Shown here: in pieces, positions 1-12,101 of the stretch
How positions within the stretch are numbered: the first letter of the stretch is position 1
How the letters are laid out: each line of letters opens with the position of its first letter
Assembly (NCBI GenBank): GCA_022059125.1
Contig: JAEUWY010000002.1
Location: 310,001 to 374,000 of the forward strand
Length of the DNA stretch: 64,000 nt
Source of the DNA: Corynespora cassiicola
Taxonomy: Eukaryota > Ascomycota > Dothideomycetes > Pleosporales > Corynesporascaceae
Reading direction: 5' to 3'
Program-made: the position numbers and the translations under genes
Notes under the pieces: generated by a model
Seen by the model: the letters and a program-made list of their open reading frames with translations, nothing else
What the model was told of the DNA's origin: nothing
Database searches by the model: none

Positions 1-1311
1 TATAATCCTCCAACAAGCGACCGGTTTCTGCACTCATATCCCACGTGGGTCCCTTCTCCCTGCCATTTGCCAAGTTGTAGTTTTGGAAAAGTCCCTTGAA
101 TCGGGCTTCCTCAAGACGAAGCTTTGATCTCGCCGTTTCGAAGATATTGGCCAAATTCCCAGCAGGCTCCAAGAAAATGGCTGTCAGTCTGAGTTTTCGT
201 AGCTTTCTTGAATGACTGCATGGGAGCTGAGTGAATTCTTCTTCTGAACTTTCTATGCGGGCCAGTGAAAGCTTCTCGAGACAAGGGAATGGTATTGCCA
301 GAGGAATCACGGCGCCTATTGTTGCCGCGGCGTCGGTAAACCTTCATCTCGATGAATCGAACCCCACGTGTAGCGACGTAAGCTTCCTGGCAGCGTCCAG
401 TAGGTATATGAGTGCCCCTTTCCGCAAAACATTGGAGCATTCATGTCCGTTTGGCTCCAGATCTCCGTGTGGCCTTCTGACTCCCACCTGATTGACCTCG
501 ACTTTGAGGCTGGTCAGCTCTTTCAGGCCACTTACATGCTCACCGGGAAATTCCGAGTCGAAGAACATGTAGTTAATGCTGTTAACGTAGAGCTTAGGTA
601 GCCTAATTCCCGAGATTGTGATGGCTTTTATGATGATAGACAAAGCTCGGACTCTGCGATTGATCCCTGAGTGACTATCTTCGATCTTTAATGACTGCCC
701 CCTTCTAGAGTGATAGTCAGGATATACCATGTCTTCTTCTCGGACCTTTTCTGGCAAAAACCAGTAATCGAGGCGTGACTTAGAAAAGGCATCTCGGATG
801 ATCCCATTCAAGACGTAAATTTTGCGAAGGTTTTCTAAACGCCCAAGCACTAGAGAGATATTCTCTGGACAGAGAGACTGGCTGAGAATCTGGCGCTCTT
901 TCACATCCCGTTCTTGGTGTTTTCTAAAACGCTCTTCTCGGAACTCGTTCCGCATCCTGTGAGCTGTGCCGCAGTCTGGGGTTATGATTATGCTCTTCGT
1001 TTGCGATGAATGCACAGGCGCCCTTGTTATCAGTAATGATACTTCGCTGCTATTCTTCCCAGTCAAGATGATTGTGATCCTACAAGTCCGTGTCTCATAC
1101 CAAGCTGGTGACACATTTGCCTAGATGGCCATGCTCCAGTATCGCATGCAAGCATCCCATGCTATTCTCACCGGCGTGAAATGTTATCATCTCGAAGAGG
1201 TACTTGCGGCTGGCATCGTTGAAGAGCCGACTAACCAGACGCACTCTTGAGATCATCGCATTCCAGGTAAGAAGCAACGCCGCAGAGAAGTTCTGCAGGC
1301 AATCGGTCCAT
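1..1311 (-). pseudogene. F-box protein gene, broken and cut by the window edge
   Basis: Minus-strand reading from an ATG at 1311 gives an F-box-like start (MDRLPAELLCGVASYL), followed after a frame change near 1245 by RLVSRLFNDASRKYLF, the usual second half of a fungal F-box. The frame changes again near 1100 (TSLV then YETRT), which could be a second small indel or an intron, since GTATGA sits there but no acceptor restores the frame cleanly. It then stays open to a single in-frame TGA at 344-346 and continues in the same frame, with LRKLRL and LEEARF segments typical of the C-terminal leucine-rich part, off the left edge. F-box proteins recruit substrates to SCF ubiquitin ligases. Two frame changes and a stop point to a pseudogene, or to sequencing errors. 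The family call is by pattern, not search. Confidence 0.6.
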
Positions 1312-3580
1312 CTTGTTGGGAACAGAACATTTAGTTGACGATGGAGAGGCTTATAACAAAGATGGCACTTGATTGATGCGATGGCAACAGTGGGAGAGAA
1401 TTGCAGACGCGAAGTGATGGACGCGTTTTCATCGGGCCGGGGAAACATCGGTAGAAGCGCGGTAGGTTCAGCCGCTCGAAGAGCAGGCGGAGGCTGATCT
1501 CATTCCAACACGAAAACATATTTTCTAAGATCGCAGACCGGATTCGTTCAAAGCTAAGATGCTTTAATAGATAATCTAGATTGTTATTATCTGTTAATAG
1601 TTTGCCGTTAATACTTCATACTGCGAGTTAGACTAGACTTTGAGGACTATGTGCCAGCTGGTGATATCGAATATTGAATTATCTAATCCCACACTATGTT
1701 GGCTTTCTTTCTTTCCCTTCTTAATAATATATGTACATCCTCTCGAAACCTCCCTTTTTCCAGAGTTTTAAATAACACCTATACTTATCCTCCAGAGGCA
1801 TTTTCCCAGAGAAAACATAGGGCTATAATACTAAATATATCAACATTTTCCTCGTGGCAACAAAACAAACCTTCCCACCGCCTTGCTTATACATAAAGTT
1901 CTCGACATCAGCTACTAAGCCAAAATGGATAACAACGCATGTAAATCCACTTCTGGTCAAAATAGAGGGATATGACATGCACTGCAATTGAAAAAATAGA
2001 AATTAGATTCGGTCTTGTATGGTCCATTTCTTGGCTAAAAACGAGAGAATTTCGAGATATGAAGCAATCAGCTCCGCTTGGGAGAAAAAAGCCTAAAACG
2101 ATGGACAAGTCATTACATCTTTGAATCCTTTCGCTTTTTACCGAAACTGCAGCAGTACATCACACACAGAAAGCTCCTGGTAACAGCATACTGCTAGCAC
2201 TAAAAGGAAGACACTCCCGGCAAAGTTGAGCCTTTGATTGAGCATCTAAAACTCGGTTTTCGGACTCAATGGAGAAATCAAAGTCGTTAGAATATCTACA
2301 AACTGATACTCCAGTCTCATAGATGGATTCTTGGGCTCTACCAAAATGCGGATAAAATGATGTCATGGACGATATATTGCTACAAGTGAGCTATCTACGA
2401 GCTTTGAGAAGGACGTAAGAAACTGGAATGCTAGCGATAAGGACCTAGAAGCCGCCAACTTGCACAACTAACAGTCTTTGAAATCGGCCATTTACGACTT
2501 TAATTTGACTTCAAAAAAAAACTGAACGCTAATCGGTATGAAATTTTGCCGAATAAAATCAGAAAAATCGCCGATGATGAGAGTCGTTCTCTGCAAACAG
2601 CATAAAAGTGGTGTATATCCAAGGGGGTAACCTGTGAGTGCACATGTGGTGGATTCATGTGAGATTGACCAAGGCAAAACCCTGGACATAAAACTGAAGC
2701 CAGCCTCGATCCAAGAGATGAGAGTGAAAATGAAGGATACAACATCCTATGAACAACTGGACCTGAAATTTCAATTCATAGACTTCCATGGAAGGCCGAA
2801 TAGCTGGACGATTGATAAATGGGTCCGAAATCAAAAGTACTGAGGTACGCATGATGTGACCAATAAAGTCATTTCTACCCCAGTTATGGGAAAACTGAAA
2901 GCCAGTACTTTGGTAGTAATGGAAGCCAAAGAATAAACCTAAAAGAATACACGATCGGGATATGAGAGTCGAACTGCTCAAAGCCCTCACGTTACGACTA
3001 AACATCAACTCTACGTTCACTACATGGATAAAAGTTGGAAGCAACAATAGCACAATGCAGCGTCAAGGATTTTGCGGAGACACAAAATTGTAGACACCGA
3101 GATTTCATGGGACGAAATCTGGAGACTAACGGTTAAAAGAGAACATTATGGAGCAGATGGGTGTGCTTTGCTGAATATCAACGAGTCTCCTGCTTCTACA
3201 TGGGGCGTCGCTTTTCCTAAAAAGCTTTCACGCTTCATTGTCAGACGGAATCTCAACGGACCCGATGGGCCCAAACATGTGTTAAAAAGATTCACTGCAG
3301 AGGTGACATGGAGAGCAGACATTGTCCGGACTGTGTGGTTTTCAAAGGTCTTAAACGAAATAAACCCCCAAAACATACGCTCGCATATGGGGACGAAAAA
3401 GAGATGGAAAGAGACGTATTTAGGGCTTGTAGCCGAAGCGTGCGAGAAATGTGGGTTCTACGTGCGGATGTCTGGATAAGCCGTGTGGTGATGAACAGCA
3501 CCATCACCATCGTTGCCAATCATCCATAGGAAAAAAACATCAGCACTCTATTCTATCATCTACGTCTAGCTCTTGCCATC
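1312..3580. other. Gene-poor stretch with two unassigned open frames
   Basis: No confident gene. Two plus-strand frames read somewhat like protein: 2634-2843 (69 codons, starting at a GTG) and 3072-3479 (135 codons, no ATG near the 5' end, containing KRWKETYLGLVAEACEKCGF). They could be exons of an unrecognised gene or decayed coding DNA; I could not join them with convincing splice sites. The rest is AT-biased and featureless. Confidence 0.3.
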
Positions 3581-5480
3581 CTAAAGCTTAGCGCCCTCAA
3601 CCCTCTCCAAAGCCCTCAATTCCTTCTTCAAAATCTTGCCACTCGCATTCTTCGGAATGGCCTCGACGAACCTCACCCCGCCAGTCAACTGCTTATACCC
3701 CGCCAACCTCTCCCCAACCCACCTCTGCACATCCTCCTCGCCGACCCGCACCCCCTCCTCCCTCTTCCTCACAACATACGCCCTGGACCTCTCACTCCCC
3801 CGCTCCCGGTCCGCCACCCCAACCACGGCTACATCCTCGACCCCGGGCATCTCCAACACCACACCTTCCACCTCGGCGGGCGCGACCTGGAACCCGCGCA
3901 CCTTGATCAGCTCCTTCTTCCGATCCACAATATACCACAGCCCATTCCCCTCCCTCCTAACCGCCACATCGCCCGTGTGGAAATACCCCTCTGCATCCCA
4001 GGACGCGCGATTCGCCTCGTCGTTTGCAAAGTAGCCTTTCACGACCAGCGGCCCCCGCACGCACAGCTCGCCGGGCACGTCGAAGCCGGAGACGTCTGTG
4101 CCAGCGTCGTCGACGAGCTTGGCGTCCATGTCGGGCAGGAACCTGCCGACGGAGCCCGAGGGGTCGTGCTCGGGCCAGTGCACCATGGTGGCTATGCAGC
4201 TCGTCTCGCTCATGCCCCAGACCTGGTTGAAGGGGGTCGAGGGCGGGAGGAGGGCCTTGAAGGCGGCCTGCTGCTCGGGGGCCAGGGGCGCGGCGCCGAC
4301 CCAGGCGAACTTGACCGAGGCGAAGGTCGGCGGGGCGGTCAGGTGGCGGGGGGCGTGGAGGACCTGGAGCACCATGGGGGGCACGAGGTTGATTTCGGTG
4401 ATGGAGAAGCGCGGGATGGAGGTGAGCCAGGGGTGGAGGGAGAAGCGGGGGAGGATGTAGGTTGGGGAGCCGAGGCGGAGGGGGGAGGTGTGGGCTCGGG
4501 GGACGTTGGAGACATGGAACATGGGGGTGCAGAAGAGGCGGCGGACCTGTGTTTGTCTGTGTTAGCATGTGGGACTATCATCTGCCAGCATGTCGGAAAG
4601 AATGTATAAGAGATGGGGCACACATACCTCATAGTCCCTCGCCTTCCACTCCAAAACCATCATATGCTGCGCAACAAAATTCCCATGCGTCATCTCCACC
4701 GCCTTGGGCAACCCCGTCGTCCCCGAGCTAAACAGCCTCGCCGCCACCCTCGTCCTATTCTTCTCCGCATCATCCCACCCCACCCACGCCCCCTCCCCCC
4801 TCCCCATCAAAACCCTCCAACTCCTACATCCCCCCCACCGCTCCTCTCCCCCCAACCCCTCACCCCAGACCTCGCGCTCATCCCAGGCCTGCGACAGGGG
4901 GGTCTCGTGGTCGAAGACGAAGACGCGGGACCGCGGGATGCCGACCTCCTTTGCGGCCTTGAGGGCCGTGGGGAGGACGGCGGGCTCGACGAGCAGGGCG
5001 CGGCACGCGGCGGTGCGGAGGGCGTGGGAGAGTTCTCCGGGAGTGTGGGAGGGGTTTGAGCCAGCGAAGATGCCGCCGAAGGAGAGGATGCCGAGGAAGG
5101 CAAGGGGATAGTATATCTAGCCAAGTCCCCTCTTGTTTAGCAAGTAGCACACATAGGGTGGAAAGGTGGAGAAGGAGGCAGAGACTCACGTCGTTGAAGG
5201 AGACTACGCATACGCAGTCGCCATCCTCGAGGCCCTCGGCTTGGAACCCTGCGCACAGTTTGCGGATTGTGGTTCGGGCTTGTCGGGAGCTAATGGTGCG
5301 CGTTGGGTTGGTTGCGTCAATGTATACCTGCGAGGCGGTCAATGAATTGGTAGCCGCGCCACAGCTCCCCTCACCATGTCATCATACCGGCTTGTCCTGG
5401 TCGTACTTTTGGTCGTCAAAGATCCACGACAGGATATCCTTGTTCGGAATGTCAATGTGCTCCTCGGCCAGGAAAGGCAT
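3581..5480 (-). CDS. Acyl-CoA synthetase, 4-coumarate-CoA ligase-like (AMP-forming)
   Basis: Four exons, 5480-5388, 5327-5190, 5116-4628 and 4546-3581, with GT..AG introns of 60, 73 and 81 bp. They sum to 561 codons plus stop with frame kept. The ANL-superfamily motifs are in order: the adenylate-binding loop SSGTTGLPK (about residues 207-215), GMSETS (about 351-356), YFHTGD (about 429-433), the hinge DRKKELIKVRGFQVAP (about 448-463) and the C-terminal catalytic lysine in PKNASGK (about 544). Such enzymes activate an aryl or fatty carboxylate to acyl-AMP and then acyl-CoA. The protein ends in AKL, a PTS1-type tripeptide, so peroxisomal location is likely. Substrate cannot be read from the sequence. 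It lies 420 bp downstream of the EthD gene on the same strand. Confidence 0.93.
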
Positions 5481-5899
5481 GTTGGCAGTGAGAGCGAGGG
5501 CGAGGGCGGTGGCACAAAGAGACTCGCAAATCGGGAGTCGTCCCTCTTTCCGGTCTGGAACGGGCTGCGCTCGGTGAAACGTGTGAATGGCAGAGGGATG
5601 TCGATTCGCACATGATGAGCAGGGTGAAAAGGTTGGGAGGGGGATATATGCGACTCGTTATGGAGACGTCGGTAGGATTTCTTGTTTCTCTACGTATAAG
5701 CAATTCCGAGAGGAATAGGAATGCCTCGGAAGCATCGGAGGGGGTGGTGCGGGGCTTAGCGTCAATCAGTTGCCCGTTCTGCCCCTCCATCAACGTCGCA
5801 TCCCTGCAACACATGCCCCGCCATGTCCCTCGATCCCACAGCAACCCGAGTATCTACCTCCTTTCCGCCGCGCTCTCCGTCCAATTGCACGTCTACTGT
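5481..5899. other. Intergenic gap between EthD gene and ligase gene
   Basis: About 420 bp holding the 5' region of the ligase gene and the 3' end of the EthD gene. Open frames here are not supported by any family pattern. I see no distinct element. Confidence 0.5.
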
Positions 5900-6214
5900 C
5901 TAGCTCGTGCCGACGACCTCGCCGGCAATCAGCGTGGGCTTCTCGCTCGCAAAGTTTTCGACGTCGGCCATGATCTCGGCGGCGCCGGGCTCCTTCAATG
6001 CCTTTTGGAGTGCCTCGGAGCTCTCCCAGACCATGTGGCAGGAGATTGCGTAGGGCGATTCTGGGCCGAACTTGGTGACGCTCCACGACTTGAGGCCGAG
6101 GCCTGACCAGTGCTTGTTGACGAGGGGCATGTGCGTGGCCAAGTAGTAGTCCAAGTCGAACTTGGCACCCTCTTTGGCGGGGTAGAGCACGTTGACTTCG
6201 GCGCCCTTGGACAT
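5900..6214 (-). CDS. EthD-domain protein (dimeric alpha/beta barrel)
   Basis: A single uninterrupted exon of 104 codons. The features YPAKEGAKFDLDYYLATHMP, the following VNKHWSGLGLKSW and the later HMVWESSEALQKAL are the hallmark of the EthD family: a short ferredoxin-like fold with a conserved region around the YY..HMP segment, usually forming a dimeric alpha/beta barrel. The length matches family members of about 100 residues. EthD proteins are found beside oxidative and polyketide-type pathways, but most have no defined reaction, so the role here is unknown. The start is the ATG at 6214, and the protein ends in VVGTS. A parallel-strand ligase gene follows. Confidence 0.9.
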   Translation of the reverse strand: MSKGAEVNVLYPAKEGAKFDLDYYLATHMPLVNKHWSGLGLKSWSVTKFGPESPYAISCHMVWESSEALQKALKEPGAAEIMADVENFASEKPTLIAGEVVGTS

Positions 6215-6861
6215 GTTGATGGTGGTTAATGCTAAGGATTGGGTCAGCCAGAGTGGGAGGTGAGCAGATTGAACAACGGACCGAGGCTGGGGTGATTGGG
6301 TAGTAAAGCTGTCGAGGTTTGAGGTCGAGCGGAGGGGAGGCCGAGGCGGTATTTATGCGCAAACGGATGCGGGCGGTCCATCATCCCGGACATGCTGTCA
6401 CGGTGGGCCTCTTGACCCGCTCCTATCGCCCACATGTACCCTCGTGGACTGTAGCGAGGCTTTTAGCGTCAACCTACACGCCTGCTTTGTCATCAGGCCA
6501 AAATGAGTCTAGAGAGTGGTCTTGATTGACACGAGCACTGTCTACTCTGAGCAGACACCCGATTCCGACGGGTAAACCGTGGGCCCGACGGTGATGAGAC
6601 GTAAGCTAGTCCTGTCAGCAGCACTGCACGCGATTGGAGCTGTGCTTGGATTTGGATGCACGGATTGCATCTTCGCAAAAGTCCAGTGGGAGCAACCAGG
6701 TCATGATTGGCATCTACAAAGATTAGCCGCTCGATTCCACGTAACCGAACGCCAGATAACGCCTACAATGTGCCATGGGGGTATCTCCGCTGTCGCTGTC
6801 ATTCATAAACAACCGCCACGACTCCCACTCCAGCAAGCGACCCCTCGACTCGACGCCGCGC
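6215..6861. other. Intergenic region upstream of the EthD gene
   Basis: About 650 bp. It contains the probable promoter of the minus-strand EthD gene and the 3' flank of the unknown gene ending at 6862. No RNA gene or repeat was seen. Confidence 0.5.
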
Positions 6862-7913
6862 CTACTTTTCGAGCCGCGGCTTCTTGTTGGAGCGTACACT
6901 CTCCTTGACGATGATGGTGGCTTCACCGCCAGGTTTGATGTCGGGCTCCGGGAAGCCGAGGAAGGGTGACGGGACATCGTCCCGTAAGCCAGCCAGTCTG
7001 ACATGCCCCCACGTCTGGGGCGAGCAGCCGGCGAAGCGGTTTTCGACGCGTGCCCACACATATCCCATGCTCTTCATGCCCTCGAGGCGCAGGCCCAGCA
7101 CCATGTGCTCCTCGGTGACCAGCTTGGCCTGAGGGTAGCTGGGGGTGGAGGGGCGTCTGCGGCTGCGGGCAATGGGCTTGACGGCGACGCTGGTGCGGTA
7201 AGCACACGAGGCCTCGCGGATGACAATCGAGGTGCGCGGGCCGGCGAACTTGTCGGGCAGGGTCGACTTGACCTGGCGGCCGTCCTCCTCGTGGGTGCAG
7301 TCGGTGAGGCGGAAGCGCAGGTTCCGGTCGAGGCCGACGGCAGCGTTGGCCAGGCGGCTGCCCTCGATTGTGCACGACATGCCCGACTCGAAGAAGAGCT
7401 GCAGGGTTGGGAAGAAGGCGTTCAGGGTCCAGTAGACGATGCCTGGCTGAGTTAGCGGGAGGGTTCTGAATCTGAATCGGGCGCTTCTGCATCGGGATGG
7501 CGGGGTACGAGAAGAGGCGAGGGAGGGAGGGACGTACGCTGGCCCACGAGCAGGCTGGGCTGTACGGTGCTGCCAAACTCTGCGGTGCGCATCAAGTTGA
7601 GGTCGCGGTCGACAAAGGGGCGGAGCGACGTCTGTATGGTGGTGGCCTCGGTGCCGCGCGTGTCGTCGTCCGAGTTGAGCCCCTCGCTGTGCTGGTCCGG
7701 GCTGCCAAAGGGCGTGTAGCCGCGACGGATAACCTCCTGGCGCAACTCTTCGGACGAGCAGCGGTAGTAGTCCATGCGGAACTCGGACGGGGCGGCTGCG
7801 GGTTTGGGAGAGAAGCGCAAATTTGGTTCGAGCGAGTCGAAGTGCAGGAGCGGACCGCGAAAGGTGCCCGTGGTGTGAGCCCGTTTACGTCGGGGCTCCT
7901 GCTGCCAAATCAT
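6862..7913 (-). CDS. Hypothetical fungal protein, 318 aa
   Basis: Two exons, 7913-7538 and 7442-6862, joined by a 95-bp intron (GTACGT...CCAG), giving 318 codons plus stop in frame. The N-terminal half contains FRMDYYRCSSEELRQ and is otherwise polar. The second exon opens with IVYWTLNAFFPTLQLFFESG and ends in a basic stretch (SNKKPRLEK) that could serve as a nuclear localisation signal. No domain was recognised. Coding support is the long GC-rich open frame through both exons and splice-site quality. The acceptor could alternatively be four bases further upstream, at the preceding CAG, but that breaks the frame. Confidence 0.7.
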
Positions 7914-8810
7914 GGTGAACTAGCAACGGCGAGTGAATGGCAGACTCCATGCTCTCGTGAACGCTGGGGGAGCTGTAGCGAGCGACTGCACCGCAGGGCG
8001 GGTGCAATGAGGACGCTGGGAGGGCGCGCGGAGGATAGGTAGGAGGGGGGAGAGAATTGGTGCCCGATGTCAGGTACCAAGGTCCCACGCGCGTTCACGT
8101 GAAGCGGCACGTCATTTCATGGCCAGGACAGGCTCCATCCTAGAGCGTTTGGGCGGCAAGGGGTACTGAGGCGCACTGGGTGCAAGTGGTTGTGGTTGTG
8201 GTGGAGGTTGTGTTGTGGTGAAGGAGGGCAGGCGCCGACATCGCTAAGGCCGCGGTGATGGCTCAAAATTCGCTTCATCATGTGTAGCGGGCAGACTGGC
8301 CCGCTGAGTCCCACCAGCCCTCTCCACTTCCACGGCACCACGAGCATTGTCGAGCAGGTGAAGTGGTTCGACATGAGGGCAGCCATTGCGTGCAGAGCGC
8401 GCAGAGCGCGCTCTGCAGTCCAGTGCCGCCGCCTGGGCCGGCCATTGGGGGGGGGGGATGAGGGGCTCGTGAAGGGACGGCTGCGCGCAAACTCTGCTCT
8501 CCCACAAACACCACCCCGCCCTAGTCAGGCCATGCGACGCGGTTGGCGGCATGCGCGGCAGCCATTGGCCGGCTGCGAAGGGGGACCGGTGAGGGAGCAG
8601 ATGCAGCTGGGGACGGTGACGTCTGCTGAGGAGTCACAGATTTCTCGCCCGGCACCAGATGGCACGAATGCCAGCGTACCACATTCCCAGCGGGGCCTGG
8701 GGCGTGGGAGGCTGACCGCCCCGAGGTGAGGCGGCGACTCGGGCGCTGCGTCCCCAACAGGAGGGGCGCAACAAGCTTTTAATGCCCGGGGCCAGGCCTT
8801 CCGAGCCAGC

Positions 8811-8851
8811 CAGGGCCGTCAGGGCCGTCAGGGCCGCCCAGGGCCGTCGGG
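8811..8851. repeat. Imperfect GGGCCGTCA direct repeat
   Basis: Four copies, two exact and two diverged, of a 9-10 bp GGGCCGTCA-like unit lie head to tail. Slippage-type repeat with no sign of function. Confidence 0.7.
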
Positions 8852-9916
8852 GCTGCTGCTGATGCGGTGCGATGCTGGCTCGGGCGGCGCTGAGGGCGGA
8901 GCGGGACAGGGACGGGGACGGGGGCGGAAGGGCGGTGGAGGCGGCCGTGGTTACGTGCAGCGAGCATCAAAGGTGGAGATTGCGATGGTGCCTGCCATGG
9001 GGGCGTCACGGGCGGGCGTCACGGGCAGCCCGGCCATGGCTGGCTACGCTACGGGCACGGCGACGGCGACGGCGGTGCGGTGCGGTGAGCCAGGCATAGC
9101 GAGCGAGGGGGGAGCGAGGGCAAGCGAGAGGGTTCGGCCGCTCGTTCGGCGCCCACGAACCTCTCTACCGTCCCTCTGCAGCCTCTAGCTGTGGTTTCAA
9201 GTGCATCATCAGACAGCGTGCGCCATTTCTCTCGAGCAGCGGACCGCCTCCGGCCAGCTCAGCCCTTGCAGGCGACTGCCCACCCACTGCCCGCCGGCTG
9301 CCTGCTGGCCCTGTTGGCCCGTCTGGCACGTCGCCGACCTGTGCCTGGGGGCTGGAGCCTGCGGAATGGACCCGTGGCCGTAGGGTTTCGGACAATAAAA
9401 CCTTGGAGGCCTCCTTACATGACAGTCGCCCGCGAGGCTTCGACGCTGGAGGCGCTGGACGGGCGCTGGCGAGACGTGCCGACGTAGGCCAGATGCTAGT
9501 GAGCCAGGCCATGCTGTGGTGCGCCAGACTCGGGCGTGAGGAGCCGATAGGGATTAGGCCAACGGTCCTTCACTAGCAGCGCCAGTGCCAGCTGGACGGG
9601 CCATCGTGGGGTAAGCCGCCCTGCCTGGGAGCCATGTCGTTGTCGTCCTCCCCCCCAGCCCAGCGCCGCCCTCAGCACCATCCTCATCGTCATCATCATC
9701 AGCGGCAGCAGCAGCAGGAGCGCCGTGATGCTCGGGCTCGTCGTCGGTTCCTGGCCCTCGCGCCCCGTATCGAAGGTTTCAAGTGCTTCGAGAAGAAGCT
9801 AATCGGCGCGCTGCATGTTCGTTGCATGCTGATGGTGTAGCGAGCGCGCCCTGAGTGGGTGGTTGGGCGTGGAACCGTCAGATGGGGACCTCGTTCGGAG
9901 TCCGACCTAAGCGCCC

Positions 9917-9950
9917 TGTATGCTTGTATGCTTGTATGCCTGCCTGCCTG
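9917..9950. repeat. TGTATGCT / TGCC microsatellite
   Basis: Tandem TGTATGCT units grade into TGCC tetranucleotides (CCTGCCTGCCTG). Confidence 0.7.
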
Positions 9951-10498
9951 TGGATGGGCCTGCGCGCTGGGCAGTAAAATCACAGGACGCCTCTGGCATG
10001 CTGGCACGCTGGTGGGGGCTGCTGGGGTTGCTCGGCCTGCTGGCCTGGGCCTACTCGGCGCTGGGCCTGCGGGCCTCCTGCGCCATTGCGATACGGGCTA
10101 CTGGGAGATCAAGTCGCAAAAAACAAACCCATCACGGCCTGACAAATTAATGGGCGCTGGCTGCCAAAGTTACATTGCGCACAATCTACCACTGCCCGAG
10201 CCAGCCTAGGCGCCATTGGCCCCAGCCCGCCGTAACCCCATACAGCCTGATCAAGGCGGACGTCGTCCTGCAGGCCACATGCAGCGCGACAGGGATGCGG
10301 ATTACGGACTCCAGCGCCCTCAGCTACTGACTGACTAGCCTCGCAGCCTGCCTACCCCATCCTGCCATGCCATGCCATCCATCTGATCCTGCCATGTAAG
10401 CTCAAGCTTCCACGCCTTTTCCTCCTTCTCTCCTCGACATAACCTCCCCCTCCCACCCCAACCGTCTGTCTTGACACCACCACCACCGCCCCGTCGCC

Positions 10499-11737
10499 AT
10501 GGGGAAACTGGACGTCATGACCCGCGAACACCTCGAGGTGCTGCGCAGTTCGGCCTTTGAGCTCGAGCACGCCCAGCTCTACGACTCGTCTTACATGCAG
10601 CACGAAGCCGCCGCCCTGGCCCTGGAGCAGGAGATTGAGCACTCGCTGGCCAGCATCTCGCCCGACGAGAACTCAGACGAGCACCGGAGGATCGCACGCA
10701 CCCAAATCACCATCCACCTCGAGAGGCAGCGCGCGCTGCGGCCGCATCTGGAGAGCGGGAGCGGCGTCGAGGACGAGGAGGGCCGCGAGTGCGTCTTCGT
10801 GCCCGCTCCCAACCACTGGGGCGCCAACGGGGACCTCGACGAGGAGAGCGGCAGCCTGTCTTCAGTACGTGATTGATGTCTCCTGATTAATTTTTTCCGG
10901 TCGTTCTTTTTTTTTCCCCTCTCTCTTTAATTTCATTTCCGTCATGTTGCTTTTGTTCGTTCGTCTCTGCCTAGAGTTCCTCCGGCTGACCCCCACCCGC
11001 AGGTCCAGAACCTCATCACATGGCAGGCCAACTACTCACCAATGTCCTACACGCCCATGTACGATGAGCTGCCCTCGCCAGACATTCCCTATCACGCCAT
11101 GCTGGATCTCTCGCAACCTCCCACCACATACCACCTGCACCGGACGCGCGAGTGGTCGACGTCGGGCACCCGCAAGTACATTTACACGGCCCGCGAGTTC
11201 TCGGACAAGTACGCCCTCTACATGCTCGAGGCTGCCCACCGCGGCGACACCCAGGTCACGGCCGCCGACTTCTTCCGCGCCTCCGAGTACCCGCAGCCCG
11301 CCATCCGCATCATGTTCTCGGGCATCGACAAGCGAGACAGCAACGCCGCCTACAAGTCGCGCTGCATCCACCTGCGCGGCCCCTTCTCGACCCCCATCAA
11401 AGAGTACCCCGATCGGCAGCAAAAGATTCCCTGGTCGCCCCGCCGGTTCACCTACGGCGGCCGCCGATTCGTGTGGAAGCCCGGCGACCCACACGACGAC
11501 GTCATGCCCGAGACCCTGTACGAGTTCCAGAACGACTGGGCCCGCCCGGGCAGCCGCACGGGCAAGCGCAACGACGACGCCAACCCGACCCCACTCGTCT
11601 GGGGCGAGAAGAAGCGCAAGGGCAAGGTCGAGAGCTACACGATCCATTTCGCGGGCGGCATGGATCAGGTGTTTCGCGAGATTTTGCTGGCCAGCCAGAT
11701 GGCGCGCCAGGTGTGCCTCTTCTCCGCCATGGATTGA
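10499..11737 (+). CDS. Hypothetical conserved-looking fungal protein, 366 aa
   Basis: Exon 1 is 10499-10864 and exon 2 is 11003-11737, with a 138-bp GTACGT..GCAG intron carrying a CTGAC branch-like site. Together they encode 366 residues in frame. The N-terminal third is acidic and helical-looking (LALEQEIEHSLASI). The second exon has a dense aromatic and charged segment with TREWSTSGTRKYIYT, FFRASEYPQPAIRIMFSG and WSPRRFTYGGRRFVWKPGD, which reads like a folded domain. I do not recognise the family. The start is the first ATG after a CT-rich and CACC-rich leader. Strong frame-specific composition supports a real gene. Confidence 0.78.
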
Positions 11738-12060
11738 TGTCAAAAAATGGAGAGAAATGGTCGTTGCGAGCGTGATATCTATCCGCCTTTTTATTACCGT
11801 CTTTGACATTTGCGAACAGCGACGCCCTTGGATTTTATTTGCTTCTTGGAATCGGGTAGGGGGAAAGGAAAGGAAAGGGTTCACGGCATTTTTATCATTA
11901 TTCTTTGGGGATCGAAGAATCGATCGAACGGACTCGGGGCATGGATACCAGGCGTTACAATGGGAATCGATCGGGACCTCTCAGCTTCACTATTGCGAGC
12001 GAGGCGGGCTTACAATTTTTTTTTGTTTATTGGAGAGTCAACACCGTCACTCCTCTCCAC

Positions 12061-12101
12061 CGGACTGGGACTGGGACTGGGACTGGGATCTGGGATCTGG
12101 A
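12061..12101. repeat. (GGGACT)n microsatellite
   Basis: Tandem GGGACT hexamers grade into GGGATCT units in the 3' flank of the gene ending at 11737. Confidence 0.8.

Larger units (their letters stand above)
7914..10498. other. GC-rich intergenic region with short repeats
   Basis: About 2.6 kb of GC-rich sequence with many open frames on both strands, as expected from base composition; none shows a domain or credible splice structure. It contains imperfect direct repeats of GGGCCGTCA around 8811-8851, a run of ten Gs near 8447 and a TGTATGCT-type repeat at 9917-9950. The right end is a CT-rich leader for the gene at 10499. Confidence 0.5.
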
